DNA of 64,000 nucleotides from Paenibacillus wulumuqiensis (GCF_000971965.1 NZ_KQ040793.1:41624-105623), one strand, 5' to 3'. Positions 33,310 through 42,715 are shown, numbered from the stretch's first letter. The notes: generated by a model from the letters alone, not told the origin. Numbers and translations: made by a program.

Positions 33310-36078
33310 CTATGGATGCAAATGGTCGCTCAGTTCGGCTTTGGGTCTGTTTTTCTGTTCAATCAGCATTCTATGAATCTCGGCCGGATGAATCGGCTTG
33401 GCGATCACATCCAGCATACCGCTCTGCAGGCACTCTTCCCGGATATCACTGCCCACATTGGCTGTAACCGCCACAATCGCTGGTCTTGCTTCTGTTGGCA
33501 GCAGCTGCTGGATCAGATTGGAGACTGCAATGCCATCCATCATCGGCATATGCACATCCATAAATACGAGATCATAATGATGGCGCACGATCGCCGCATA
33601 AGCTTCAACTCCATTGCTTACCGTATCAACCTTACAGCCGAATTTCTGGATAATATCCTCCATCAGCTGCTGATTGACCGGATGATCTTCTGCCACCAGC
33701 ACGGACAGGTCCGATACATCGATCTGGTCACGACTGATCCATTCCAGATCAACCCCTGCAGCCTGTTCCGGCTCTGCATCTTCGGTCTGTTGTGTACCCG
33801 TCCATGCGCAGGGCAGGATAAAGCGGAAAATGGAGCCCACGTGTTCACGGCTCTCCACCTGGATCGATCCGCCCATCAGCTCGATCAGCTTTTTGCAGAT
33901 GGACAGACCCAGTCCGGTCCCCCCATATTTGCGGTTCAGCGCAGGATGAAGCTGGGAAAAGGAATGGAACAGCAGATTCTTCTTGTCCTCCGCAATGCCG
34001 ATGCCGGTATCCTCGACCAGGAATTCCAGCATAAGCTGCTTTTTCTCACTGTCTTCATACAGCTTGTTCACAATAATGCCTACCGTTCCCTGATCCGTGA
34101 ATTTGATGGCATTGCCGACCAGGTTGCTCAGAATCTGCCGCAGCCGGTCCGGATCGCTTACGATCTTGTGCGGCAGATCCGGTGCTACATACCAGGACAG
34201 ATCCAGCTTTTTCTCCATGGCGGCAGGCATGAACAGCTCTGCCACATTCGCTACCAGCGTCTCCAGTTCAAATTCTTCAGGCTCTAACGAGAATTTGCCG
34301 GCTTCGATCTTGCTGAAATCCAGAACATCATTCAGGATACGCATCAGCGAGGTGCCGCTGCTGCGAATAATCTCCGCATAATCCCGCTGCATCTCCGTCA
34401 GATCAGTTTCAAGCAGCAGATTGGTCATGCCGAGTACACCATTCATTGGCGTACGAATCTCATGACTCATCATCGCGAGAAAGTCGGATTTGGCCGAAGC
34501 TGCCTGCTCCGCCAGTTCTTTTTGCCGCAGCACTTCACGTTCATTGGTAATATCACGGAATACGATGACTGCTCCCTGAATCTGGTCCTTGTCAATAATC
34601 GGATTCACATTGTACTCTACCAAGCAGCTGGAACCGTTCTTTTTCCAGAAGATTCCCTCCTTGATGGAACGTGCAATGCCATCGCTTATTGTTGCACAGA
34701 TTGGACATTCCTCGGTCGAATACGGGACGCCTCCCGGTGCAGATGGATTGATGACATGATGACTGTAATGTCCGTTGAATTCCTCCTGGGGAAAGCCCAG
34801 CATATGCAGAGCAGCCGGATTGGTGAACATGACTTTGCCTTCCTTGTTCAGTCCGAAAATACCTTCCGATACGGAGCTCAAAATCAGGGCATGTTCATAA
34901 CCCAGTTTCTCCAACTGCCGGATATATTGCTTGCGCTCGGTCACATCAGTGGCAATCCCGTAGACCCCTACAATCTCGGAGTCCACGATAATCGGCACAT
35001 TGATCACATTGATGTCAATCACTTTACCACTGCTGTGAACAATGGTTGTCTCGTAATTTTGCGGAATGCCACTGCGCGCTGCTTCAAAATGACGATTGGT
35101 AGCTTCCATTTTCTCCGGCACAATAATATCACGAAACGACATTTGCATGATCTGTTCCAGCGGATAGCCGAGCAGCATGGCCAGATTGCCATTGCTTGAT
35201 GTATAATTGCCTTCCATATCAAAGGAATATACGCTGGCCGGATTATACTCGAACAGCGACTTGTAGCGCTGTTCGCTCTCCTGCAGCTGACGTTCCGCCT
35301 GCTTGCGATCGGTAATGTCGCGGGATACCGCAATAATTTCTTCTATATCCCCGGTGACTTCGTTATAGCTGTACCGGCCTGTACTCTCAATCCAGACGTA
35401 ATGTCCGTCTTTGGCCCGAATGCGGTAGGAGACCGTGTACGAACCTTCTATACTTAGAATTCTTTCCAAATAACGGGTTACCGCTTCAACATCATCCGGA
35501 TGAAAAAAATCATATGCACTTTTCCCTATCAATTCTTCGGGGTTATATCCGAGTATGGTTTTGCAGGCAGGTGACGCATACAAATAAACAGCCTTTTCAT
35601 CCGCCATATGTCTGGAAATAAAATCAAGAGAGTGCTCAGAGATAAGCCTAAATTCCTTTTCGCTTTGCCGAACCTGATTGGCCATCACTTTTTGTGAGGT
35701 GATATCTCGGCAGATGCCATAAATTCCTATAATCTCTCCGGTGTGATAGATGGGGGTAAATGTAATCTGCAGCCAGATTTTGGAACGGTTCTTGTGCAAG
35801 GCTTCCAGTTCCATGGTTGAAGCCTTGCCCTCCAATGCCTGGCTAATCGAAGATTGCAGAGGCTCTATAGTACTACAGGTCTGCGCAGGCCTCTCCATTA
35901 GAAGATATAACTCTTCAAAATCATATCCTGTCATATGCTGAATGGCAGGGTTCGCACAGACTAGTATTCCTGAATAATCAAGAATCAGCATACCATCCGG
36001 CGACTGGGTAAATAATGAATCCTGTAAAGCACTTTCTGAAATCAGTTGCATAAGTAGTTCTGTATGATTCTGTTTCAA
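33310..36078 (-). CDS. Multi-PAS hybrid sensor histidine kinase
   Basis: About 922 residues, no membrane segment. Four PAS domains in tandem (roughly residues 15-130, 140-255, 265-380 and 390-510; several end with the PAC signature VSRDITDRKQ), a HisKA domain with the phospho-His in FLAMMSHEIRTPMNGVLG, a HATPase domain (DPDRLRQILSNLVGNAIKFTDQG, then GTGLGLSICKKLIELMGG) and a C-terminal receiver with Asp in VFMDVHMPMMDG and AKPIHP. The fourth PAS region contains a CPIC motif. I favour TTG at 36078 (GAGAGG 5 bases upstream); an open frame extends to 36108. The output partner is not in the window. Confidence 0.92.
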   Translation of the reverse strand: MKQNHTELLMQLISESALQDSLFTQSPDGMLILDYSGILVCANPAIQHMTGYDFEELYLLMERPAQTCSTIEPLQSSISQALEGKASTMELEALHKNRSKIWLQITFTPIYHTGEIIGIYGICRDITSQKVMANQVRQSEKEFRLISEHSLDFISRHMADEKAVYLYASPACKTILGYNPEELIGKSAYDFFHPDDVEAVTRYLERILSIEGSYTVSYRIRAKDGHYVWIESTGRYSYNEVTGDIEEIIAVSRDITDRKQAERQLQESEQRYKSLFEYNPASVYSFDMEGNYTSSNGNLAMLLGYPLEQIMQMSFRDIIVPEKMEATNRHFEAARSGIPQNYETTIVHSSGKVIDINVINVPIIVDSEIVGVYGIATDVTERKQYIRQLEKLGYEHALILSSVSEGIFGLNKEGKVMFTNPAALHMLGFPQEEFNGHYSHHVINPSAPGGVPYSTEECPICATISDGIARSIKEGIFWKKNGSSCLVEYNVNPIIDKDQIQGAVIVFRDITNEREVLRQKELAEQAASAKSDFLAMMSHEIRTPMNGVLGMTNLLLETDLTEMQRDYAEIIRSSGTSLMRILNDVLDFSKIEAGKFSLEPEEFELETLVANVAELFMPAAMEKKLDLSWYVAPDLPHKIVSDPDRLRQILSNLVGNAIKFTDQGTVGIIVNKLYEDSEKKQLMLEFLVEDTGIGIAEDKKNLLFHSFSQLHPALNRKYGGTGLGLSICKKLIELMGGSIQVESREHVGSIFRFILPCAWTGTQQTEDAEPEQAAGVDLEWISRDQIDVSDLSVLVAEDHPVNQQLMEDIIQKFGCKVDTVSNGVEAYAAIVRHHYDLVFMDVHMPMMDGIAVSNLIQQLLPTEARPAIVAVTANVGSDIREECLQSGMLDVIAKPIHPAEIHRMLIEQKNRPKAELSDHLHP

Positions 36079-36394
36079 AAATACCTCTCTCCCTGTAGTT
36101 TGACTCAATCTATTTTTCCAAAATCATTTAGTTGTTAACACCTGGATTACATCCAATAATAATGGGAATATTGGCAAAAAACCAGACTTATTCCTTAATT
36201 ACACTATATTCTCAAAGGGGACACATTCCTTTTGGCAGCCAATCGGAATGAATGAATCTGCAAAACAGACATAATCTTCAAGAACACTTTGTCAGGCTCC
36301 CTGCAAGTCGGGTATAATTAGACGGTACGCGATGATGGATGGAACTTATTTGAAAGTCCTAAGTCTTTATCACACCTATAGAAAGGACGATGGT
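36079..36394. other. Divergent promoter region, hybrid kinase / oxidoreductase
   Basis: 316 bp without a gene. A clear sigma-A promoter for the oxidoreductase lies at 36289-36318; nothing else specific was seen. Confidence 0.5.
36289..36318 (+). promoter_or_regulatory. Sigma-A promoter of the Gfo/Idh/MocA gene
   Basis: TTGTCA (36289-36294) and TATAAT (36313-36318) with an 18-base spacer, 76 bases before the start codon. Confidence 0.65.
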
Positions 36395-37381
36395 ATGGTC
36401 CGCTTTGGTATTATTGGTACTAATTTTATTACGGAACGATTCATTGAAGCCGCCAAACGTAATGACGATTTTGAACTGACTGCACTGTATTCACGCACGC
36501 CGGAACGTGCCAAGCAGTTCGGACGCAAGCATGAAATCAATCATCTGTTCACTGATCTGGAGGAGATGCTGAGCAGCGGGCAGGTGGATGCCATCTATAT
36601 CGCCAGTCCCAACTCCCTGCACGCAGAGCAGGCTGTTCTCTGTATGGATCATGGCAAGCATGTACTCTGCGAGAAGCCGCTCGCTTCCAATGTGGCAGAG
36701 ACACAGTCCATGATTGATGCGGCCAGACGGAACAATGTGGTGCTGATGGAAGCGATGAAGTCGACGATGATGCCGAACTTTGCCGCGCTGCGCAGCAGTC
36801 TGCCCAAGCTCGGACAGGTACGCCGCTATTTCGCCAATTACTGTCAGTACTCGTCCCGCTATGATGCCTATAAGGAAGGCAATATCCAGAACGCCTTCAA
36901 GCCCGAGTTCTCCAACGGTGCATTAATGGATCTGGGTGTCTACTGCATTTATCCGCTGGTGGCCCTGTTTGGTCGTCCCAACACGGTAAAAGCCACCGGT
37001 GTTATGCTGGAATCCGGTGTGGACGGTGAAGGCAGCATTGTCGTCTCCTATGATGATATGGATGCGGTTGTAATGTACTCCAAAATCACCGACTCTTCCC
37101 TTCCTTCCGAGATCCAGGGCGAATTGGGCAGCATCCGGATCGACAAGATCAGTGAGCCGAACCAGATTGTAATGACCTATCGCGGCGGTTATACGGAAGA
37201 GCTGCATGTCACCCAGTATGAACCACCGATGTATTACGAGATTCGCGAGTTCCTCGATCTGATCGCCGAAGGCCGTCAAGAATCCACTACCAATTCCTGG
37301 GAAAATTCCCTGATCACAGCCGAGATTATGGAAGAAGCCCGCAAGCAGCTGGGACTGATCTATCCAGCTGACCGCAAATGA
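36395..37381 (+). CDS. Gfo/Idh/MocA family oxidoreductase
   Basis: A 328-residue NAD(P)-dependent dehydrogenase. N-terminal Rossmann fold with FGIIGTNFITERF and the IYIASPNSLHAEQAVLCMDHGKHVLCEKPLASN block carrying the EKP catalytic Lys. The C-terminal alpha/beta domain includes GALMDLGVYCIYPLVALFG. Members oxidise or reduce sugars, inositols and related compounds; no neighbouring gene indicates which. ATG at 36395 has AAAGGA 7 bases upstream; the 63-base in-frame extension overlaps the promoter leader. Monocistronic with a strong terminator. Confidence 0.9.
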   Translation: MVRFGIIGTNFITERFIEAAKRNDDFELTALYSRTPERAKQFGRKHEINHLFTDLEEMLSSGQVDAIYIASPNSLHAEQAVLCMDHGKHVLCEKPLASNVAETQSMIDAARRNNVVLMEAMKSTMMPNFAALRSSLPKLGQVRRYFANYCQYSSRYDAYKEGNIQNAFKPEFSNGALMDLGVYCIYPLVALFGRPNTVKATGVMLESGVDGEGSIVVSYDDMDAVVMYSKITDSSLPSEIQGELGSIRIDKISEPNQIVMTYRGGYTEELHVTQYEPPMYYEIREFLDLIAEGRQESTTNSWENSLITAEIMEEARKQLGLIYPADRK

Positions 37382-37418
37382 ATAACCGATTGAAATACTT
37401 TATTCTCTCCGCAGCATG

Positions 37419-37460
37419 CAAAAGGAAGACTACACCTCAAAGGGTAGCCTTCCTTTTTTG
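37419..37460 (+). terminator. Terminator of the Gfo/Idh/MocA gene
   Basis: AAAAGGAAG-a-CTAC pairs with GTAG-CCTTCCTTTT, with a further T-run. Confidence 0.9.
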
Positions 37461-37558
37461 ATTTCAATCTGATACATAATTTGGTAAGCCTCCTTATTAA
37501 TATCGGATATAAAGTTAATAAATGAATAGTATGCCAATATATGTGAATGATTTTCGCA

Positions 37559-37601
37559 AAAAAAGAAAAAGAGAATTGCTCTCTTGCAAGCAATTCTCTT
37601 T
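37559..37601 (-). terminator. Terminator of the small HD hydrolase gene
   Basis: On the minus strand AGAGAATTGC pairs with GCAATTCTCT and is followed by TTTTCTTTTTTT. Confidence 0.85.
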
Positions 37602-37604
37602 CAT

Positions 37605-38042
37605 TTAACGTGCAGTTTCCGTCTCGGTCATCAGCTCATCCAGCGCTTTGCCATACTTGCTAAGCCGCTCCATGTCTTTTTCGGAAGGCTCCACATTGCG
37701 GGAAGGGTCCATGTTATCTTCAATGTCCGCCATTTTGACCGTACGAGCCAGGGAGTTCTGCTTGGCCCGAAGAACGAAGTTCTCATAAGATTCATCTTCC
37801 CGGCGGCTCATCGCCTGAACCGCTTCAACGATTTCTTCGGAGAATCCTTCGGCTAACAGGTCATGAGCGGTCACATCCGTATCCTCCAGCACATCATGTA
37901 GGACAGCGACAATACGCGCTTCTTCCGAACTCATTTTGAGCATGACGCGCAGCGGGTGCAAAATATACGGCTGACCTGAACGGTCGTTCTGCCCGGAATG
38001 TGCACGGGTCGCAAGAATAATGGCTCTTTCCAGATTGCTCAT
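37605..38042 (-). CDS. Small SpoT/MESH1-like HD phosphohydrolase
   Basis: A 145-residue HD-domain protein corresponding to the hydrolase half of RelA/SpoT alone. Metal ligands are present: His in YILHPLRV, His-Asp in AVLHDVLEDTDVT (with the ED pair needed for pyrophosphohydrolysis) and the distal Asp in VKMADIEDNMD. Such small alarmone hydrolases (SAH/MESH1-like) remove pyrophosphate from (p)ppGpp, but some cleave other nucleotides. It is shorter than MESH1 (about 180 residues). A long perfect inverted repeat lies 59 bp upstream. Confidence 0.85.
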   Translation of the reverse strand: MSNLERAIILATRAHSGQNDRSGQPYILHPLRVMLKMSSEEARIVAVLHDVLEDTDVTAHDLLAEGFSEEIVEAVQAMSRREDESYENFVLRAKQNSLARTVKMADIEDNMDPSRNVEPSEKDMERLSKYGKALDELMTETETAR

Positions 38043-38100
38043 CAGTACTCACATCCTTTGATATAAAATATACGAAAAAACTCTGCCTTTTAGTTATTAC

Positions 38101-38142
38101 ACAGGTTTAGCCGGATGAATCAGCTCATCCGGCTAAACCTGT
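38101..38142. repeat. Perfect 18-bp inverted repeat
   Basis: ACAGGTTTAGCCGGATGA faces its exact complement across a 6-base loop. No U-run follows on either strand, so operator or processing-site function is as likely as termination. Confidence 0.6.
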
Positions 38143-38208
38143 ATATGCATTGAACTGGATCATATCCTGTTCAAGCCAGGACAATAGGTACTGCCGGTTT
38201 CTTCTGCG

Positions 38209-38256
38209 GAAAACGAAAAGCTTCATCGCATGACTGCCATGAAGCTTTTCGTTTTC
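38209..38256 (-). terminator. Perfect 18-bp hairpin after the DUF4241 gene
   Basis: GAAAACGAAAAGCTTCAT faces its exact complement across a 12-base loop, 20 bases past the DUF4241 stop. The 3' arm contains two TTTTC runs but there is no T-run after the stem, so termination would be atypical. Confidence 0.5.
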
Positions 38257-38276
38257 CTCTTATTCCTTTTGAACAT

Positions 38277-38993
38277 TCAGTCCGGGTATACGTTAAAGTC
38301 CGTTACAAGCTGCACCGGGCTTCCATCCTCGGCATATCCGATATAGCTGTGATATACACCGTTGCCGAATCCGCTGGAAAAAAGAGCAATATTGTCTCCG
38401 GTCTCCAGTTCCGTGACCAGCCAGCTGCGGGATGGACGGAAAGATTCGATCGCTGCGGATTCCCATGCATCCATCAGTTCCTGGGCCATCTCGGGATTGT
38501 CCATCTCCTGCTGTTCGGACAGCCACTGATACGCCTGGGCATCCAGCAGGCTTCCGGTTCCGGAATCGACCGCATATCCCCAGCGGGCCTGTTCATACAG
38601 ATTGTTCGGATCGGCATCCGGGCTGAATTCACGCTCCGCTCCTGCCCAGCGGGCTACCGGAGCATCGCCGAATACGACGCGTACAAAAGCAATACGCTCA
38701 TCCACCAGATCTTCACGGCCTTCCTTGTACACGGCCGGATCGGTAATGCGGGCAATTGACAACTCGACAGGGAAAGATCCTTTAGGGAACACTTGCACAA
38801 ATGGGGTTGACTCAATGAGGCTGTACGGATCATCGGCCACAATTTTACCTGTGGTCACGCGCAGCTCCCCGATAGACTTGGTATAAAAAGCAAGATTGCG
38901 TCTCTGGCCTCTCCAGAACTTGACCTGTTCCAGGTGAACACCTTCCCCGAACACTTCTTCCAGTACCTTACTCTCATGTATGACCTTGTCCAT
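38277..38993 (-). CDS. DUF4241 family protein
   Basis: A 238-residue soluble protein. The N-terminal ELRVTTGKIVADDPYSL, the central ERIAFVRVVFGDAPVARW and the C-terminal FSSGFGNGVYHSYIGYAEDGSPVQLVTDFNV match the pattern of DUF4241 proteins, whose function is unknown and which are often found among uncharacterised accessory genes. GGGAGG lies 8 bases before ATG. It stands alone, with a long hairpin downstream. Confidence 0.75.
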   Translation of the reverse strand: MDKVIHESKVLEEVFGEGVHLEQVKFWRGQRRNLAFYTKSIGELRVTTGKIVADDPYSLIESTPFVQVFPKGSFPVELSIARITDPAVYKEGREDLVDERIAFVRVVFGDAPVARWAGAEREFSPDADPNNLYEQARWGYAVDSGTGSLLDAQAYQWLSEQQEMDNPEMAQELMDAWESAAIESFRPSRSWLVTELETGDNIALFSSGFGNGVYHSYIGYAEDGSPVQLVTDFNVYPD

Positions 38994-39435
38994 CTTTCTT
39001 TCCTCCCTCAGCAGTTAAGATAATATGCCACGCCAACATGTCATGTAACCTAGGCAGATCTGCACAGCAGAACAGCAATTCATCGACCGGACACAGATTG
39101 CTCGCAGTCTCCGTGCTACCACGTGAGGCAGTATGCCGCTCCAACTATCGCGTATGATAACGTCGGACACTTATGGATGATTGAGGATGACGCCAGTCGC
39201 TTTATAGTAGATTAAGTATCATTATACCCTTCTCAACCGCAGAAGGAACATTTTTTTATGACATATTCACAAAAATATATGGTTCAAATTTGGAAATCGG
39301 CAGTGGATGAATCGCTATGTTTTGTTTCCGCGTTCATTCTTCTTTTTCCGACAAAACGAAGATGGAATATGATTTTAGATGATGTGGATATAACAGTTAT
39401 TGAATGATTTTCCGGTATCGCGCATAATGTGATAG
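38994..39435. other. 442-bp intergenic region
   Basis: Lies between the divergent DUF4241 and ThrE-type genes. No ORF with a ribosome site, no clear hairpin and no recognised regulatory RNA were seen. Composition becomes AT-rich toward 39.2-39.4 kb, where promoters would be expected. Confidence 0.45.
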
Positions 39436-40233
39436 ATGAGTCATCAAGAGAGAGGATGGAGAAGGAGTTTGGAAGAATCGACAACCTTCAGCAGGGCGAT
39501 CAATGAAATTATGGATACGTGCATGCTGGCCGGTCAGATCATGCTGCAGAGCGGTGCGGAAACGTACCGTGTGGAAGATACAATGACCCGTATTGCCAAC
39601 TCCTACGGACTGCCGGGCGCGCACAGCTATGTGACTCCCACCGCGATCATGTTTTCGATTACCGGTGCGGAGAGTGCCCGGCTCGCGCGTATTCAGGAGC
39701 GTACGACCGATCTGCATAAAATTGCCCAGGTCAATGCCATCTCGCGGCAGATTAGCAGCGACCAGCTGGCACCGACCGAAGCCTTTCTGCTGCTCAAGGT
39801 GATCGAAGCCGGCCCTGCCGAGTATTCGCCCTGGATGAAAATGATTGCCGCAGCCATTTCCAGCGGCTGCTTTACGATTATGTTCCAGGGGAGCTGGGGC
39901 GATTTTATCCCGTCCATGATTGCAGGCTTTGCCGGCTATACGACGATGCTCTATTTGCATAAATGGGTTCAGGTCAAATTTTTCGCAGAGTTGTGCGCTG
40001 CCTTTATTATCGGTCTGCTGGCCTCACTGTTTATCGGCTATGGCTGGGGGAATGAACTCGACAAAATTATTATCGGATCGGTCATGCCGCTCGTTCCCGG
40101 GCTGCTGATTACCAATGCGATACGCGATCTGATGGCAGGTCATCTCGTATCCGGTATCTCCAAAGGAGCGGATGCCCTGCTCACCGCCTTTGCAATCGGT
40201 GCGGGAGTCGCCATCATTCTGACGTTCGTCTGA
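39436..40233 (+). CDS. ThrE-type threonine/serine exporter, large subunit (YjjP-like)
   Basis: A 265-residue membrane protein of the ThrE family, corresponding to the N-terminal part of the fused exporter. The cytoplasmic opening IMLQSGAETYRVEDTMTRIANSYGL and RLARIQERTTDLHKIAQVNAISRQI is diagnostic, followed by about five membrane helices including PLVPGLLITNAIRDLMAGH. It works with the smaller YjjB-like subunit encoded 33 bp downstream; in E. coli the YjjP-YjjB pair has been linked to succinate export, in Corynebacterium ThrE exports threonine and serine. The start is uncertain: no good ribosome site precedes ATG 39436. Confidence 0.88.
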   Translation: MSHQERGWRRSLEESTTFSRAINEIMDTCMLAGQIMLQSGAETYRVEDTMTRIANSYGLPGAHSYVTPTAIMFSITGAESARLARIQERTTDLHKIAQVNAISRQISSDQLAPTEAFLLLKVIEAGPAEYSPWMKMIAAAISSGCFTIMFQGSWGDFIPSMIAGFAGYTTMLYLHKWVQVKFFAELCAAFIIGLLASLFIGYGWGNELDKIIIGSVMPLVPGLLITNAIRDLMAGHLVSGISKGADALLTAFAIGAGVAIILTFV

Positions 40234-40266
40234 CCTCGATGAACCGATAGATCAGGAAAGGAAGTT

Positions 40267-40698
40267 ATGCCTACCATGCTGGCCCAGTTAATTACCAGCT
40301 TTATCGCTACCGCCGGCTTTGGCATTATTTTCAATGCACCACGACGCTCACTGCTGCAGTGCGGCGTTGCGGGTATGCTCGGCTGGATGGTCTATATGCT
40401 GCTGTACACGCACATTGATCCTGTGGGTGCCACCCTCATCGCCACATTTATTGTAGGCGGTATCAGCCAGGTATTTGCGCGCATTTACAAGACACCGGTC
40501 ATTATCTTTAGTGTAGCAGGCGTGATCCCGCTCGTTCCCGGCGGACTCGCTTATAATGCGATGCGTTCCTTTGTGGAAAATAACTATGCAGCAGCGACCC
40601 AGCTGGCTGCGCAGGCGGCTATGCTGTCCGGTTCCATTGCGCTGGGACTCGTGTTATCCGAAGTATTCAACCAAATGATACGCCGTGCCGCCCGCTAA
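40267..40698 (+). CDS. ThrE-type exporter, small subunit (YjjB-like)
   Basis: A 143-residue protein with four to five membrane helices, matching the DUF3815/ThrE_2 half of the transporter (IIFNAPRRSLLQCGVAGMLGWMVYML, ...VAGVIPLVPGGLAYNAM). The same PLVPG motif occurs in its partner, reflecting the internal duplication of the fused protein. AGGAAAGGAAG precedes ATG. It forms an operon with the YjjP-like gene. A GC-rich hairpin (CGCCGTGC/GCACGGCG, 40681-40712) overlaps the stop codon and may end transcription. Confidence 0.88.
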   Translation: MPTMLAQLITSFIATAGFGIIFNAPRRSLLQCGVAGMLGWMVYMLLYTHIDPVGATLIATFIVGGISQVFARIYKTPVIIFSVAGVIPLVPGGLAYNAMRSFVENNYAAATQLAAQAAMLSGSIALGLVLSEVFNQMIRRAAR

Positions 40699-40844
40699 GG
40701 GGCTGCACGGCGTATTTGGCCTGCATTGGTTTATGGGACTCGCGTATGTGCGTATGTGTATCGTTTGGACTTAAAATGATTGATACAGGGGACTGTATTG
40801 TTCTGCAGATGACAGAATGCTTGATCCGCTCCATTGGTGGATCA

Positions 40845-41216
40845 TCAGACCGGCAGCTCTCCCTGCACATAGTGTCCGGCAAGCTCTTGGATGAATTCGT
40901 GGTCCACGCCGAGCAGATGAGCGCAGAAGACCAGATCCATATCGTCGCTCACATAGGCAGCCAGCTCACTGCTGTCGAATGCCCGGATTATCTGGTCAAA
41001 TGCCTGGCGGCACCACTCCTGTACCTGTTCTTCCTCTGCCGGCGTCAATCCTTCACGGCGCAGCTGCTGATAGGCGTGATTCCATGCTGTATCAAAATCC
41101 GCACTATCCCTGTAGTCCAGATACCGCTCGATATCGAGCTGCTCCCGCATATCCGGAGACAGCAGCGAACCATTGCCCAATTTGAATTGTAATTGCTGTA
41201 TGATGGTTGCCTCCAT
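40845..41216 (-). CDS. Hypothetical acidic protein, end of the DUF4261 operon
   Basis: A 123-residue acidic, mostly helical soluble protein with no recognised domain (for instance LTPAEEEQVQEWCRQAFDQIIRAFDSSELAAYVSDDMDLVFCAHLLG). GAGGGGGA precedes ATG by 7 bases. It starts 18 bp after the stop of the OB-fold-like protein gene, in a three-gene minus-strand operon with a DUF4261 protein first. Function unknown. Confidence 0.65.
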   Translation of the reverse strand: MEATIIQQLQFKLGNGSLLSPDMREQLDIERYLDYRDSADFDTAWNHAYQQLRREGLTPAEEEQVQEWCRQAFDQIIRAFDSSELAAYVSDDMDLVFCAHLLGVDHEFIQELAGHYVQGELPV

Positions 41217-41234
41217 GAGTATCCCCCTCTATGC

Positions 41235-41732
41235 TCAGGCAGGGCGGCAGGACAGCTTCACCCACTCGTTCACATCGTCAAAACCGATCACCACAGTCTT
41301 GAGCATATGTCCGGGATAACGATGCTCCATCGGAACGAACTGGGCGCATTCATCGTCCGCCACGATGCCAAAGGCATCATTGGGCAGGCTCAAAATAATG
41401 CCCTGCGGGTACATCACCTCGATTACTCCGGTAACTTTATCACCGATTTTGTAATGGGCTTTGACCTTGTCCCAGCCTTTCCGGTAAGGCCGCATCGCCT
41501 GCTCCCATACCCGTTCAAATTGTTCCTGCGAAATATCTTCGCCTTCCGCACCGTCCATGCTCTGGTCAAACTCCTGATCATACAGACAGAAATGAAGCTC
41601 TTCATCCGGTCGGCTGGATACGACCCAGCGCTCTTCATCCTCAATGACCTGACGCATCACCGTGCGGTCGTCGTCAATTTCAAAATAATAATTCTCGTCA
41701 CTTTCCTCAAAGCGCAATCTGTAATATTCCAT
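41235..41732 (-). CDS. Hypothetical protein with S1/OB-like C-terminal segment
   Basis: A 165-residue acidic protein. The first 100 residues are Glu/Asp-rich and helical; residues about 95-165 (YKIGDKVTGVIEVMYPQGIILSLPNDAFGIVADDE...VVIGFDDVNEWVKLSCRP) look like a short S1/OB-type beta-barrel, the kind that binds RNA. I do not know a characterised relative. It begins 8 bp after the stop codon of the DUF4261 gene and is followed by another small gene 18 bp later. Confidence 0.65.
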   Translation of the reverse strand: MEYYRLRFEESDENYYFEIDDDRTVMRQVIEDEERWVVSSRPDEELHFCLYDQEFDQSMDGAEGEDISQEQFERVWEQAMRPYRKGWDKVKAHYKIGDKVTGVIEVMYPQGIILSLPNDAFGIVADDECAQFVPMEHRYPGHMLKTVVIGFDDVNEWVKLSCRPA

Positions 41733-41740
41733 GCCGCTGC

Positions 41741-42715
41741 CTATCCCTGACTGCGGGAAGAGCGATTGGATTCCTGCATCCCCGCATAATACGCTTCTCC
41801 CGGATCTACGTCGAGTACGACCCGGCGCGGTCCAACCAGCGCATACTGATGTTCCACTCTCCAGCGCTGATCCTCATGCATGCCGATCGTCTCTCCGTCC
41901 GCAATAATATCGCCCTGATGATACAGATACTCCGCCGTATTCATAAGGAACTGAGCCACTTCCGCAGGTTCGATATCGTAGAAATGACACTGCACATCCG
42001 GTACGCCAAGCGCAGCCAGCCCGCGGCTGTCCATGACCATCTCCCGGCGTTCATTGTCCGACTGGATATTATACAGCCGGATATTCAATGCCCCATATAG
42101 TTCATTCCCCTGGCTGAATGCCTGCAGCAGTGCCTGCGGATCGACCAGTTTGTCGCTCTCCTTGTAATAAACCGCATCGCAGGGAGCGATCTCCAGAATC
42201 GCACGCAGCACATGGTTAAACAGCGGCAGCCTGCGCTGATGCGGCATTCCCCGGGCCATCATGTCGGTGAGCATCATCTCATAAGTGCAGCCTGCAACCG
42301 CATCTGCAACCTCCGGCCAGTGCCAGGATTGCTGGATCGCCGTCTCGTATTCTTCAGGCTGTACCGCGTTTTTGGATGGCATCAGCACTGTCTGAACAGG
42401 CATGGGTCCTTCCTGATATTCCAGTGTATGATTCAGATGGAAGAAATGGTAATGATCCTCCAGCGGTTCCTCGTTACCATTTGCAGAAGTATTGGCTTCC
42501 CAGACGGCCAGCGACTCTTGTTGTTCGTCCAGATCATCTGCCGTATTCAGCGGGCCGGTGTATTCCTGCACTTTGGCATACAGGGCTTCACGGTCGATGA
42601 CCGGCTTTTGCCTGTATAGCAGCTTGGCGGTATAGATGGCCGCATATCCATAGTCTTGTTCAAGCCGCTGCTGTTCCTCCTGTGGGTCTGGTTGATTTGA
42701 ATTGATCGGTTTCAT
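41741..42715 (-). CDS. DUF4261 domain protein
   Basis: A 324-residue soluble protein. The central VQTVLMPSKNAV and the C-terminal block VMDSRGLAALGVPDVQCHFYDIEPAEVAQFLMNTAEYLYHQGDIIADGETIG follow the DUF4261 pattern. Family role unknown; homologues occur in operons of small uncharacterised genes. The N-terminal 70 residues are Gln/Glu-rich. GGGGT precedes ATG. It heads a three-gene operon with an OB-like protein and a small acidic protein; their tight spacing suggests a joint function, possibly an effector/immunity-type or regulatory set, which is speculative. Confidence 0.7.
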   Translation of the reverse strand: MKPINSNQPDPQEEQQRLEQDYGYAAIYTAKLLYRQKPVIDREALYAKVQEYTGPLNTADDLDEQQESLAVWEANTSANGNEEPLEDHYHFFHLNHTLEYQEGPMPVQTVLMPSKNAVQPEEYETAIQQSWHWPEVADAVAGCTYEMMLTDMMARGMPHQRRLPLFNHVLRAILEIAPCDAVYYKESDKLVDPQALLQAFSQGNELYGALNIRLYNIQSDNERREMVMDSRGLAALGVPDVQCHFYDIEPAEVAQFLMNTAEYLYHQGDIIADGETIGMHEDQRWRVEHQYALVGPRRVVLDVDPGEAYYAGMQESNRSSRSQG

